A stretch of 64,000 bases of DNA from Lachnospiraceae bacterium (GCA_017626325.1 JAGAIZ010000019.1:1-64000); one strand, 5' to 3'. Counted from the first letter of the stretch, positions 51,742 to 59,883 are shown. The notes: a model not told the origin generated them from the letters alone. Numbers and translations are program-made.

Positions 51742-51966
51742 TTAGTTTTCTTTCATTTGATAGATTAAATAGTCCAGACAGTCGATTTTCTTCTGCCATT
51801 CATGGGTGCTGTCCAGAAGAAATTTCCTGTGCTTCTGCAGCAGCTTCACTCCATCTGAAGTTTTTCCCTGTTCCAGAGACGCCATGAAAGCCTGAATGAA
51901 ATCATTCGTGCAGCCTGCGTCTTTCAGGTTTTGCACAATTTGAGTTTCGGAACGTCTTACCATCAT
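51742..51966 (-). CDS. Hypothetical small helical protein
   Basis: 74 aa, unnamed. The sequence begins MMVRRSETQIVQNLKDAGCT and continues as amphipathic helices (FIQAFMASLEQGKTSDGVKLLQKHR, then the ending DCLDYLIYQMKEN). A ribosome binding site (AGAGG) precedes the two initial ATGs. It sits 22 bp upstream of DUF3737 in the same operon. The helix pattern recalls small proteins found with MerR/LysR-controlled redox operons, but no function can be given. Confidence 0.6.
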   Translation of the reverse strand: MMVRRSETQIVQNLKDAGCTNDFIQAFMASLEQGKTSDGVKLLQKHRKFLLDSTHEWQKKIDCLDYLIYQMKEN

Positions 51967-52010
51967 ATTTACCTCTTTTCCGAACCGCCCTTCTAAATCA
52001 AATTCTCCCG

Positions 52011-52634
52011 TTACTCGCTGTCGCTAATCTGAACGATTTTATTTCCCCAACCTTCCAGCACCGGATTTTCCTCCACTGCTGTCACAAAGTCTTCCGTGTA
52101 GTCAAAGTAACCAACCGGCGTATATTCTCCAGAGACCTCTGCGTCCTGATAGAACAGGATAATACGGTTCGGTTCGGAGTAGTAGACCGTCCCGGCCTGC
52201 TCGGTAGTAACACTTTCCGGATTGGAGGGAATCTCATAGCGGCTGGGAATATCGTAATACTGCATGACTTCCCAGTTTTCGTAATCGTCATAGTGATAGA
52301 TGGGAAGTCTCCAGTCAGCGGTTCCCACATGACGGGCAATGGCGGCTGCCGTTTCATTATCATAGAGATGCAGAGTAAATGCTTCTCCGGTATCTCCGAA
52401 CCGGACGATCAGGTCCGTAGCAGCTGCGTCCTGCACATTGCTTTCTAACCCGGCATCTTCCTCATCTTCCGGTGTCTGTACCGTATCCTGTGATTCACTG
52501 GTGGAAGGAGCAGACGATTCACTACCATTGGCCTGCGTTTCTGCCTGGCGCTCTGTCCGCCCACAACCGGCACTGAAAATGGTCAGCGCAAGCGCCAAGA
52601 TAAGGGGAATGCGTTTTTTCATTGTTATTTTCAT
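52011..52634 (-). CDS. Cyclophilin-like-fold lipoprotein, second copy in the cluster
   Basis: 207 aa. The lipobox IFSAGC (Cys at about 24) is followed by a Ser/Glu-rich linker and a cyclophilin-like domain with IVRFGDTGEAFTLHLYDNETA, a DWRLPIYHYDDYENWEVMQYYDIPSRY segment, TVYYSEPNRIILFYQDAEV and PVGYFDYTEDF. It is related in fold but not closely in sequence to the lipoprotein at 47.9-48.6 kb. It is the first gene of the long redox operon, with a LysR-type promoter and a leader hairpin directly ahead. Confidence 0.82.
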   Translation of the reverse strand: MKITMKKRIPLILALALTIFSAGCGRTERQAETQANGSESSAPSTSESQDTVQTPEDEEDAGLESNVQDAAATDLIVRFGDTGEAFTLHLYDNETAAAIARHVGTADWRLPIYHYDDYENWEVMQYYDIPSRYEIPSNPESVTTEQAGTVYYSEPNRIILFYQDAEVSGEYTPVGYFDYTEDFVTAVEENPVLEGWGNKIVQISDSE

Positions 52635-52649
52635 AATTGTTCCTTTCCT

Positions 52650-52703
52650 GCGCTAGTGTGCTGTCTCACTCACTTTCAGCAGAATGAGACAGTACGCTAG
52701 CGC
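52650..52703 (-). promoter_or_regulatory. Leader hairpin of the redox operon
   Basis: A large imperfect dyad (GCGCTAG/CTAGCGC outer arms, CTGTCTCA/TGAGACAG inner arms) lies between the promoter and the ribosome binding site of the first gene. No T run follows, so it is more likely a 5' stabiliser or a translational control element than a terminator. Confidence 0.6.
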
Positions 52704-52736
52704 ACTTGGTTTCTATATGTTTTTGTTTCTGGCTAT

Positions 52737-52772
52737 AGTATAATGCTCACACATAGATATAGCAAATACTTA
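52737..52772 (-). promoter_or_regulatory. LysR-type promoter of the redox operon
   Basis: TTGCTA (52765-52760), 17-bp spacer, TATACT (52742-52737). The 14-mer ATAGCAAATACTTA (plus strand, 52759-52772) covers the -35 and is repeated exactly at the second operon promoter. A further AAATACTTAG lies at 52777-52786. Confidence 0.75.
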
Positions 52773-52829
52773 GTTCAAATACTTAGATATAGCTTTTAAG
52801 CATGTTAAAACAGTCCCTTGTGTCTATCT

Positions 52830-55181
52830 TTATTCGGAGATCAAAATTGTTACATCTATTCTCTTTAATCGGCCTGCTGTCAAAAAAGCGAAGCCGGCAA
52901 ACAGAAGCGTCACCGTCAGAGCAGGCAATAAAACACTGACCACAGATGGCGCTGAAGCAAAATTGCTGATACCTGCCAGCTTCATCGCCGCAGATACGAT
53001 TTTGTCTGTCAGGAAATTCGCCAATATAAGACCAATGGCGGATCCAAGCAGCGAGGCCATAGCGAACCGCAGAGAAAAGGATAATCTAAGACTCCTGTTT
53101 GTAAAACCAAGTGCTTTATAAATTCCCATATCCCGCTGTTCTGCGGCTAACAGCTTGCTGCCGGTCAGCACTGTTACCACCAAGATGAATATCGCCACCA
53201 TGACATATAGAAATACCATCAGAGCCTGCATAGCAGAAATGATACCGAACAGCCCCGGCCATGTGTTTTCATGGATATGAATATCACCGCCATAAGCGTT
53301 TTCCAGCGCCAACCTAATTGCTTCTTTCTGTGTCGTATCCTTCAGAAAATAATGATGGCACCACAGCTGCGGAGCATCCTGCCCAATCTTCAAATAGCCT
53401 TCCCGGCTCATTCCTACATTGTCACCCATATCATTGGCACAGGAGTAAATGCCGGAAACGATATATTCCCCACTGCCGCTGTCACCTGTAACCGCCACCG
53501 TGTCGCCAATGCCCACGCCCAGATTAGCTGCCACAAATTCCGTCAGAACAATCTCATTATCCTCCAGACAGGTCCGTCCCTCCAGAATATGAAACCGCTC
53601 CGGCTCTGTAATCACATTGGCTGTATAATCCATTCCGTTTACCGCCACATTCGGCATGGCCAGAAGATAATCATCTGTGATGTCCGTGTAGGAACGGATT
53701 GCATCCTCTACTTCTTCCATGGGCAGCTCACCAAAGACCTGAACACCAATGTCATGGTCAGCAGGATTAAAGGCATCCATCATGCCCTTACCGTCCGGTC
53801 CCAGCCAACTGTCCATCCGCCCGATCATGGATGCAATGAACACCAGCAGGACAGCCACCATACAGGCTCCTGCATACCGGCGTTTTCCCGTAGTGAGCTG
53901 CCGGAGGGCAATGCCAAGCTGCAAATGTTTTCCCCAAATTGGTGTGCGTGATACTTTGATTTTCCCGGCAGCTCCTATATCGCCCCGAATTGCTTTCATT
54001 GGTGCAATATCACGGATAGGACGGGTTTTCAGCCAGATAAACCCCATAAGCAGCCCCAAAAGGATACCAAACGCCAGCAGGCACCAGCCAATGGGCAAAT
54101 GAGCCGGGATGTAGATACCCGTGGTGGTCAGCGTCGTATTACTGACCAAATGACTGAGCGGAGTGGCTGCTGCAAGACCTACAGCCATGCCTCCGAGGAT
54201 ACCGGTCAGGTATTGTGCCAGCCAGATGCTGCGAAGCTGTCCACCAGTAAATCCTATTGTTTTCAACATTCCCATGTTGCTGTAATCAGCTTCAATGCCG
54301 GAACTGATGCTGTATCCCAGCACGATCACCACGACAAAAAGCAGCACTGCCACAAACGCCATCAGCATGGCGGCAAAAGCGTTCTGCAAAATCAGCATGA
54401 ATCCGGCAATGGCATTCTCGCTGTGGATAAACTCCACATAGGAGGATAGGGAGGTATTATCATTGATGGTCTGATTCAAATTGGAAGAAGTCATGGTATC
54501 CGGGTCTGCGGCAAAAATATGAAGCATGGCGCCCTCTCTTGCCAGAGCGTCAATGCCGGAGGATTGTATCACCTGCCGGATTTCCTGAAAATCTTCCTCA
54601 CCAATCAGGAAGCCCTTCATACCAATCATGGAGCTTCCCATAAATGGGTCTTCATAAAAACCTGCCACCGTAAACACTTTATCCCTGCCGGAGCGGGCGA
54701 TGAGGAAACTGATTTCATCCCCAAGGGTAAGCCCCATCATGGACACCAGAGAGGGAGATACATAGATTTCTCCAGGAGAAATCGCCTCCGGCTGTTCCTG
54801 ATAGCCATGCAAATCGTCCGTAAAAAAGCGATACCGGATTTCTTCGCTGTGATACAGGATTAGTTGCCCTTCGCTGTCCGATTCCTGCCCGTCTACGGTA
54901 TAATTAGAAAAAATCAGATTCTGAATCTCCACGGATGAAACTTCGGGGAGATTTTCCATCTCATTGGCAAGGGAGCGGGCATCGGTTAGACCGGATACCC
55001 ATGCGGTCAGACTGCCAAAACCTGCCCGTGTAAGCTCGCCATGTACATAGCGTCCCGAATTGAGCCAGACATTGAGGACTGTCCCCAGTGCGCCGCAGGC
55101 GAGAAATACAAGGATAAAAACGCCGATTAACGCACCCCGATGCCGCTTGATATTTGCTTTGAATATTACTTTGTTTCCCAT
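52830..55181 (-). CDS. ABC transporter permease, FtsX/MacB type
   Basis: 783 aa with two FtsX domains. It has an N-terminal helix (about 15-37), a large extracytoplasmic region, helices around 270-385, a second ectodomain and four C-terminal helices (about 645-775), giving the 10-helix pattern of Gram-positive bacteriocin/lipoprotein-type exporters. The ribosome binding site is AAGGAGGGG. It lies 10 bp after its ATPase partner, so together they form a MacB-like mechanotransmitting or export system. The substrate could be a product of the upstream Ntn-amidase/adenylating pair; this is inference. Confidence 0.88.
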   Translation of the reverse strand: MGNKVIFKANIKRHRGALIGVFILVFLACGALGTVLNVWLNSGRYVHGELTRAGFGSLTAWVSGLTDARSLANEMENLPEVSSVEIQNLIFSNYTVDGQESDSEGQLILYHSEEIRYRFFTDDLHGYQEQPEAISPGEIYVSPSLVSMMGLTLGDEISFLIARSGRDKVFTVAGFYEDPFMGSSMIGMKGFLIGEEDFQEIRQVIQSSGIDALAREGAMLHIFAADPDTMTSSNLNQTINDNTSLSSYVEFIHSENAIAGFMLILQNAFAAMLMAFVAVLLFVVVIVLGYSISSGIEADYSNMGMLKTIGFTGGQLRSIWLAQYLTGILGGMAVGLAAATPLSHLVSNTTLTTTGIYIPAHLPIGWCLLAFGILLGLLMGFIWLKTRPIRDIAPMKAIRGDIGAAGKIKVSRTPIWGKHLQLGIALRQLTTGKRRYAGACMVAVLLVFIASMIGRMDSWLGPDGKGMMDAFNPADHDIGVQVFGELPMEEVEDAIRSYTDITDDYLLAMPNVAVNGMDYTANVITEPERFHILEGRTCLEDNEIVLTEFVAANLGVGIGDTVAVTGDSGSGEYIVSGIYSCANDMGDNVGMSREGYLKIGQDAPQLWCHHYFLKDTTQKEAIRLALENAYGGDIHIHENTWPGLFGIISAMQALMVFLYVMVAIFILVVTVLTGSKLLAAEQRDMGIYKALGFTNRSLRLSFSLRFAMASLLGSAIGLILANFLTDKIVSAAMKLAGISNFASAPSVVSVLLPALTVTLLFAGFAFLTAGRLKRIDVTILISE

Positions 55182-55191
55182 ACGCCCCTCC

Positions 55192-55953
55192 TTACCACTG
55201 AAGGGAGGACAACCATGCGGTAACGGTTTCTTCCCGTTCTTTTGCCTCCGTCTCCTTAAAAACCGGCAGCGTCAGCTCGTCCAGAATCTGTCCATCCTCC
55301 AGATAGAGGATGCGGTTACCCCGAATTGCTGCTTTCGCGTCATGGGTAACCATCAGAATGCTCTGTCCATTCTGATTTAAGCCGGACAATAGGTTCAGCA
55401 CTTCTTCACTGTTTGTTTTGTTCAAGGCTCCGGTAGGCTCATCTGCGAAAAGCAGACCGGGATTTCCAATCATTGCTCTGGCAATGGCAGCCCGCTGTGC
55501 TTCGCCTCCGGATACCTGAGAGGGCAGCCTGCCAGCAGCCTTTTCTGCGCGCATCTGCCGTAAAAGCCGGGATGCCCGCTCCTGTATTTCCTTTGGGCTG
55601 GCGGTCTTGCTTACATATCCAGCCACCGTCACATTTTCAAGCAGTGTCAGATTGCTGGCTAAGTGAGTCTGCTGGAACACAAAGCCAAATTCCTTTGCCC
55701 GAAGCGTCGCCATTTGTTTTTCCGAAAAACTGCTGATTTTCTGATTCTTATAGGTAATTTCTCCGCCGGTAATGGAATCCATGCCGCTTAACGCATAGAG
55801 CAGCGTGGATTTACCTGCGCCGGAAGCTCCCATGATAATGGTGAAATCTCCCTTATAAACTTCTACGTTGACGGATTGCAGTATCTGAGTTTCGGTGCCG
55901 TTTTCTGGAAACGCCTTGCATATATTTGTGCCTTTCAGCAAAATTTCTTTCAT
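55192..55953 (-). CDS. ABC transporter ATP-binding protein, MacB/LolD type
   Basis: 253 aa from ATG 55953 (GAGAGG upstream). Walker A is MGASGAGKSTLL (about 41-52), the Q-loop lies in FGFVFQQTHL, the signature is VSGGEAQRAAIARAM, Walker B is LLFADEPTGAL and the H-loop lies in MVTHDAKAA. Cytoplasmic partner of the downstream FtsX-type permease. The ORF follows the second copy of the hairpin-plus-tail repeat. Confidence 0.93.
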   Translation of the reverse strand: MKEILLKGTNICKAFPENGTETQILQSVNVEVYKGDFTIIMGASGAGKSTLLYALSGMDSITGGEITYKNQKISSFSEKQMATLRAKEFGFVFQQTHLASNLTLLENVTVAGYVSKTASPKEIQERASRLLRQMRAEKAAGRLPSQVSGGEAQRAAIARAMIGNPGLLFADEPTGALNKTNSEEVLNLLSGLNQNGQSILMVTHDAKAAIRGNRILYLEDGQILDELTLPVFKETEAKEREETVTAWLSSLQW

Positions 55954-55978
55954 ACTGTTACCTCTCTTTCTCATCCGC

Positions 55979-56078
55979 AGTCAAATACCCGCAATAAAAC
56001 TGCGGGATATTTGACTCTCGCGGCATTCGCCAAATATCCGTGCAAGCACGGCTACTTGGCTCATTGCTCCGCGGAAAT
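55979..56078 (-). repeat. Hairpin-plus-tail repeat element, copy 2
   Basis: Arms AGTCAAATA/TATTTGACT (55979-55987, 56008-56016) have an inner CCCGCA/TGCGGG stem, different from copy 1 but still paired. The conserved tail (56015-56078) enters the 3' end of the CoA-ligase-like gene and encodes its last residues ISAEQ. Confidence 0.8.
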
Positions 56079-57410
56079 CAACTGCTTCTTGCCGGTTCTG
56101 GGATTCGGACGAATTTCTTCTACAAATCGTACATAAAACTGCACATAGGTAAGCCCTTTTTCGCTCAGAATACCTTTCATCTGACAGAGCATTTCTCCTC
56201 GGATTTCATCCTCCGAAGCCGTATCCGATATTTCCGCCAGCATTTCAAATGTATCCTTTCCTACCTGTCGGAATTGATAATCCACCAGTCCTTCGATGCA
56301 GAATCCCTCAATGGCAAGGGGGTGCAAAAATTCCCGGTTTCCTGCTCCATCTTCAAACCATAGCAGATCTTCATTTCGTCCGAGAAGCCCCACTGCTTTG
56401 GTAAAGGCACAGGAACCGCCCTCCTCTGACTGCTTCAATGTCAGGTTATCCGAAAGCTGATACCGGATCAGCGGTTGGGCGAAATTATAAAGACAGGTCA
56501 GATACATTTTCCCGTTCTCCACCTCTATCACATTCAAATCGTCGAACAGAAGCATGCCCTCATTTGGATCAATCTCCACGCCCAACGCCAGAGATTCACT
56601 GGCGCCGTAGATATTAACGATTGGCGTATGGAACTGATTCTCCAGAAACGCACGCAGACTCCTTCCCAAAGGCTCTCCGCAGGAAACAGCCCGGACAAGT
56701 TTTACATCCACCTGTCCCTGTTCCATCAGTTCCGCCATGATTTTCATGGCGGAAGGATAGCCGATCACAATATTCGGCTGAAACTCCCGAAGCTGCCTGA
56801 CCCACTCTGTCAGCGGAAGGTTGATGTCCAGATAAAGCTGTTTGCCTCCCACGCCATCAATGCCGTCACCCACAGCCATGGCTCCGCCATAGCGTCCATC
56901 CGTTGCCGCAATATAAACAATACGGGGACCATGTGCCAGCATCTTTAAGATTTCCGGCATGGACATATCCCACAGCGCCCCGCGGATGATTCCCAACAGC
57001 ATCGTATTCCATGCTTTCTCATCATATAAGAAATATCCGGGTTTCCCTGTACTGCCGGAAGAATGTACTACATGATATTTGTCCTTATATGGCTTTCGGC
57101 TTGTGGCTTCCTCGGCATCAAAGCGCCGGATTTCCTCCTGCGTGACATCTGATACGGTAATCAGATCATCAAAATTTTGTAAAAGCTGCCCTTTATCTAT
57201 GACAGGAAAATCCGAAAGAGGGGCTGTCCTTACTGTTTCCTCTGTAATGCCGGCTGCTTCAAAGGCGTGCCGGTAATAATCAGAATATTTCCATGCAAAC
57301 CAAAGAAGATTGCGCAACTTTTCTTCCTGTAGCCTGCGGATTTGCCGGCTGCTTTTTTTCGTATCCCGTTTTAAGCGAAACAGATCCCAAAGTAGTTTCA
57401 AATATCTCAT
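56061..57410 (-). CDS. Adenylate-forming enzyme, phenylacetate-CoA ligase/CapK-like
   Basis: 449 aa from ATG 57410 (GGGAGG upstream), 4 bp after the preceding gene's stop. The ANL-type AMP-binding motif is VVHSSGSTGKPGYFLYDE (P-loop-like Ser/Thr/Gly). Further motifs are NIYGASESLALG (A5 region) and IRYQLSDNLTL (A7-like). The N-terminal LLWFAWKYSDYYRHAFEAAGI matches PaaK/CapK. Probably activates a carboxylic acid as adenylate or CoA thioester. It is encoded directly after an Ntn-type amidase lipoprotein and before an ABC exporter. The last residues derive from a repeat element. Confidence 0.83.
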   Translation of the reverse strand: MRYLKLLWDLFRLKRDTKKSSRQIRRLQEEKLRNLLWFAWKYSDYYRHAFEAAGITEETVRTAPLSDFPVIDKGQLLQNFDDLITVSDVTQEEIRRFDAEEATSRKPYKDKYHVVHSSGSTGKPGYFLYDEKAWNTMLLGIIRGALWDMSMPEILKMLAHGPRIVYIAATDGRYGGAMAVGDGIDGVGGKQLYLDINLPLTEWVRQLREFQPNIVIGYPSAMKIMAELMEQGQVDVKLVRAVSCGEPLGRSLRAFLENQFHTPIVNIYGASESLALGVEIDPNEGMLLFDDLNVIEVENGKMYLTCLYNFAQPLIRYQLSDNLTLKQSEEGGSCAFTKAVGLLGRNEDLLWFEDGAGNREFLHPLAIEGFCIEGLVDYQFRQVGKDTFEMLAEISDTASEDEIRGEMLCQMKGILSEKGLTYVQFYVRFVEEIRPNPRTGKKQLISAEQ

Positions 57411-57414
57411 GGCC

Positions 57415-58542
57415 TTAGTCCTCCCTGATTGCAAAGGTATATTGGTTTTCATAGTTTTCTCTGTGCCAGTAATGAGCCACTCCGGTATCCAGATTGAAAA
57501 CGGCGCTCCATTCCGTGGAGGCAAACTCCTCAAAATTGTCTTTGCTCACGCTATCCAAAGCATCCCGCATTTCCGGGATTGTGTAGGAGTCATGGCTGCT
57601 CAAGCTGTCCGTGAGTATCTCATACCGCTCATGGGACTGAGATGTACCGATACCGTATTTATCTCCCTCAGCAAGATAAAAGTTTGTAACCACTGGCGTC
57701 TCCGTGACCACCATCTTGTTGTCAATATACTCTACAACTACGCTGCGCCCAGTCTTGTCCGCCAATGCAAAATGAATCATCATATTCATGGAAGCGTGAA
57801 GATCATATTGCTCCAAGAGCGCCAGTGCCTCATCTACGGTAGCAGCCTGATTTAACAGCAGACGTACTGCCGTTGTGGTTGTAATATCTGATCTTTCCGT
57901 ATTCTGTTCAATCGTTTCTCCATCCTGAATCATGTTGACCGATACGGCAAGACCAGCCTCATTCATACCATCCAAAGGCGCATATAAAGCCGCTAAAGTT
58001 CGCACTTCATCCAAACGGAGCGCCGTTCCTACGGCTCCGCCAGCACCTTGTGTAATAAAGTCCATATTCACTGTAGAGATGGAGGCGTACCCGTTTTCCG
58101 GTACAGAAGCAACCACCATGGTCTCGCAGGTATTCCAGTCAAAATTCCGGCCAAACAGCGCTTCTCCCTCAGAACCCGTCGCTGCAATGGTGCTGCATCC
58201 GAAAATATCTCCTAAGAATCCCAAGTCAAGCCCGGAAAGTAATTGCTCTGAAAGATAAGCGACAACTTCACTGTCAGAAGATGCGCCGCCCTGCTCAATG
58301 AATTCATCAAATCCGTAATCGCCCTCATAGCGCACTGCATAAAATCCATCTTCCAGCTCCGTAATCTCTGAGGTCAGCGGAATCAGAGTGTACGCTGCTG
58401 TTTCATCTGTTTCTGTTATATCGCTGTCATTTGTATCCTCTGCCACCGTTGTATCTGTAGCATCCAATGTCCGGCCACATCCACTGAGCGCCATCATCAG
58501 CACAGCCAGAGAGAGAATTGCGGCAAATGTTCTTTTCATCAT
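57415..58542 (-). CDS. Ntn-hydrolase lipoprotein of the C45/linear amide C-N hydrolase group
   Basis: 375 aa. The lipobox is LMMALSGC (Cys at about 22), so the enzyme is tethered outside. After an Asp/Thr-rich linker, the hydrolase domain carries FGCSTIAATGSEGEALFGRNFDW. The Cys of GCST is the expected catalytic nucleophile, and the GRNFDW motif is typical of bile-salt-hydrolase and acyl-CoA:6-APA acyltransferase relatives. Because the Cys is internal, autocleavage would be needed, as in C45 proenzymes. It is predicted to cleave linear amides (acyl-amino acids, peptides). First gene of the LysR-linked operon. Confidence 0.83.
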   Translation of the reverse strand: MMKRTFAAILSLAVLMMALSGCGRTLDATDTTVAEDTNDSDITETDETAAYTLIPLTSEITELEDGFYAVRYEGDYGFDEFIEQGGASSDSEVVAYLSEQLLSGLDLGFLGDIFGCSTIAATGSEGEALFGRNFDWNTCETMVVASVPENGYASISTVNMDFITQGAGGAVGTALRLDEVRTLAALYAPLDGMNEAGLAVSVNMIQDGETIEQNTERSDITTTTAVRLLLNQAATVDEALALLEQYDLHASMNMMIHFALADKTGRSVVVEYIDNKMVVTETPVVTNFYLAEGDKYGIGTSQSHERYEILTDSLSSHDSYTIPEMRDALDSVSKDNFEEFASTEWSAVFNLDTGVAHYWHRENYENQYTFAIRED

Positions 58543-58579
58543 GGTTCAAACCTCCTTAAAATGCTCTGTTGGTATTTTT

Positions 58580-58615
58580 ATTGTACTTTTGCGCATATAG
58601 AATAGCAAATACTTA
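58580..58615 (-). promoter_or_regulatory. LysR-type promoter of the amidase/ABC operon
   Basis: TTGCTA (58608-58603), 17-bp spacer, TACAAT (58585-58580). The plus-strand 14-mer ATAGCAAATACTTA (58602-58615) covers the -35 box, identical in sequence and position to the redox-operon promoter. Confidence 0.75.
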
Positions 58616-58635
58616 TATCGGATATTCAAGTATAG

Positions 58636-58664
58636 TTGACAAGCATATCAAAGGACGCTATAAT
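58636..58664 (+). promoter_or_regulatory. Promoter of the LysR gene
   Basis: TTGACA (58636-58641), 17-bp spacer, TATAAT (58659-58664), a near-perfect sigma-A promoter. Start of transcription is expected near 58671, leaving a leader of about 160 nt. Confidence 0.85.
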
Positions 58665-58667
58665 GAA

Positions 58668-58802
58668 GTGAATCAGCGAACCAGAGTGTGAGCTGATTCA
58701 CGCTACTTCCCGAAAAGCGGAGCGTTCGGGAAGGTACACGTTCAGCGAACCGGAGTGTGAGTTGATTTACGCTGCTTCCCGAAAAATGCAACGTTTGGGA
58801 AG
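58668..58802 (+). repeat. Two tandem structured units in the LysR gene leader
   Basis: A unit of about 70 bp is repeated twice (58671-58738, 58742-58802), sharing CAGCGAACC and GAGTGTGAG and a CTTCCCGAAAA block. Unit 1 forms two perfect hairpins, GTGAATCAGC/GCTGATTCAC (58668-58701) and TTCCCGAA/TTCGGGAA (58707-58732). In unit 2 both stems are kept with G-U pairs. Confidence 0.75.
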
Positions 58803-58829
58803 ATATATACCGATTATGGAGGAGATTTT

Positions 58830-59708
58830 ATGGAATTAAGAGTGCTTCAATATTTTCTGGCAGTCACAAGGGAACAGAGCATTTCCGGTGCGGCAGAATC
58901 CCTGCACCTGTCTCAGCCCACACTTTCCCGCCAGCTCAAGGATATGGAAGAAGAATTGGGGAAACAGCTTTTGATTCGCGGCAACCGCCGGATCACGTTA
59001 ACGGAAGAAGGGATGATTCTCCGTAAGCGGGCAGAAGAAATCATGGAGCTTGTACAAAAGGCCGAGCATGAAATCGCAACTTCAGATGACTTCATTGCCG
59101 GGGATATTACCATAGGCGCTGGGGAAACAGACGGAGTGCGTTTTCTGGCTCAAACCACAAAGGAGCTTCAGGAACACTATCCGGGTATTCATCTGCACAT
59201 TATCAGCGGCGATGGAGAAAGCGTAGAGGAAAATCTGGACCGGGGGCTTATTGATTTTGGTTTCCTGTGCCGGGAAATTGATACTGCCAAGTACGAATAT
59301 CTGAAGGTTCCGGGAAATGATTCCTTTGGGATTCTGATGCGTCGGGATTCCCCTCTTGCTGAAAAAGAATTTATCGCACCGGAGGATCTGTGGGACAAGC
59401 CTCTCATTGCTTCGAGACAGATGATACGCAATACCGAGGTCGGAAAACTGCTTCAATGCAATCAGGAAAAATTGAACATCGTAGCTTCCTATAATCTGCT
59501 GTTTAACGGTTCTATTATGGTTGATGAAGGGATTGGATACGCCCTGTGCTTTGACAAAATCATCAATGTCAGCGGCGACAGCAATCTATGTTTCCGGCCA
59601 CTATTGCCCAAAGCCGAGACACCTCTTTATGTAATCTGGAAAAAATATCAGACCTTCACAAAGGCAGCGGAAAAATTCCTGATAAAAATGCAGGAACTAG
59701 CTGTATAG
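58830..59708 (+). CDS. LysR-family transcriptional regulator
   Basis: 292 aa. The N-terminal winged HTH is ELRVLQYFLAVTREQSISGAAESLHLSQPTLSRQLKDMEEELG (residues 2-45). A periplasmic-binding-protein-like effector domain (about 90-290) includes FGFLCREIDTAKY and GIGYALCFDKI. The ribosome binding site is GGAGGAG. It is divergent from the amidase/ABC operon, and the 14-bp box shared by both minus-strand operons is the likely binding site. The ligand is unknown. Its long structured leader suggests extra post-initiation control. Confidence 0.92.
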   Translation: MELRVLQYFLAVTREQSISGAAESLHLSQPTLSRQLKDMEEELGKQLLIRGNRRITLTEEGMILRKRAEEIMELVQKAEHEIATSDDFIAGDITIGAGETDGVRFLAQTTKELQEHYPGIHLHIISGDGESVEENLDRGLIDFGFLCREIDTAKYEYLKVPGNDSFGILMRRDSPLAEKEFIAPEDLWDKPLIASRQMIRNTEVGKLLQCNQEKLNIVASYNLLFNGSIMVDEGIGYALCFDKIINVSGDSNLCFRPLLPKAETPLYVIWKKYQTFTKAAEKFLIKMQELAV

Positions 59709-59720
59709 AACAAAATGAGA

Positions 59721-59764
59721 AATAAAAAGAAAGCATTGAAAAATCCAGTATTTTCAATGCTTTC
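59721..59764 (-). terminator. Terminator of tRNA-Arg
   Basis: GAAAGCATTGAAAA pairs over 14 bp with TTTTCAATGCTTTC (59751-59764). The minus-strand transcript continues into TTTTTATTT. It begins 4 bp after the tRNA 3' end. Confidence 0.85.
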
Positions 59765-59767
59765 AAA

Positions 59768-59840
59768 CGTTGGTGAGGTGACTTGAACACCCGATCTTCC
59801 GCTTAGGAGGCGGCTGCACTATCCACTGTGCTACACCAAC
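59768..59840 (-). tRNA. tRNA-Arg (anticodon CCT)
   Basis: 73 nt. Acceptor GTTGGTG pairs with CACCAAC. The D arm is GCAC...GTGC, and anticodon stem GCCGC/GCGGA (with a mismatched outermost pair) has loop CTCCTAA, giving anticodon CCT for codon AGG. The T arm is GGGTG/CACCT with TTCAAGT. CCA is not encoded. Genes for tRNA-Arg(CCT) are frequent integration targets; here its 3' side borders the accessory block. Confidence 0.95.
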
Positions 59841-59883
59841 ATATATCTATATTATTATAGCCTAATTACAATAAAACTGCAAT

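Noticed and set aside
58668..58802. CRISPR-like repeat
   Set aside because: Only two units, imperfect, without constant-length spacers, in a gene leader; no cas genes in the window.
59768..59840. tRNA-Arg as an attachment site with a duplicated tRNA 3' end
   Set aside because: No second copy of the tRNA 3' sequence was seen in the window and no integrase lies next to it; only the terminator is repeated.
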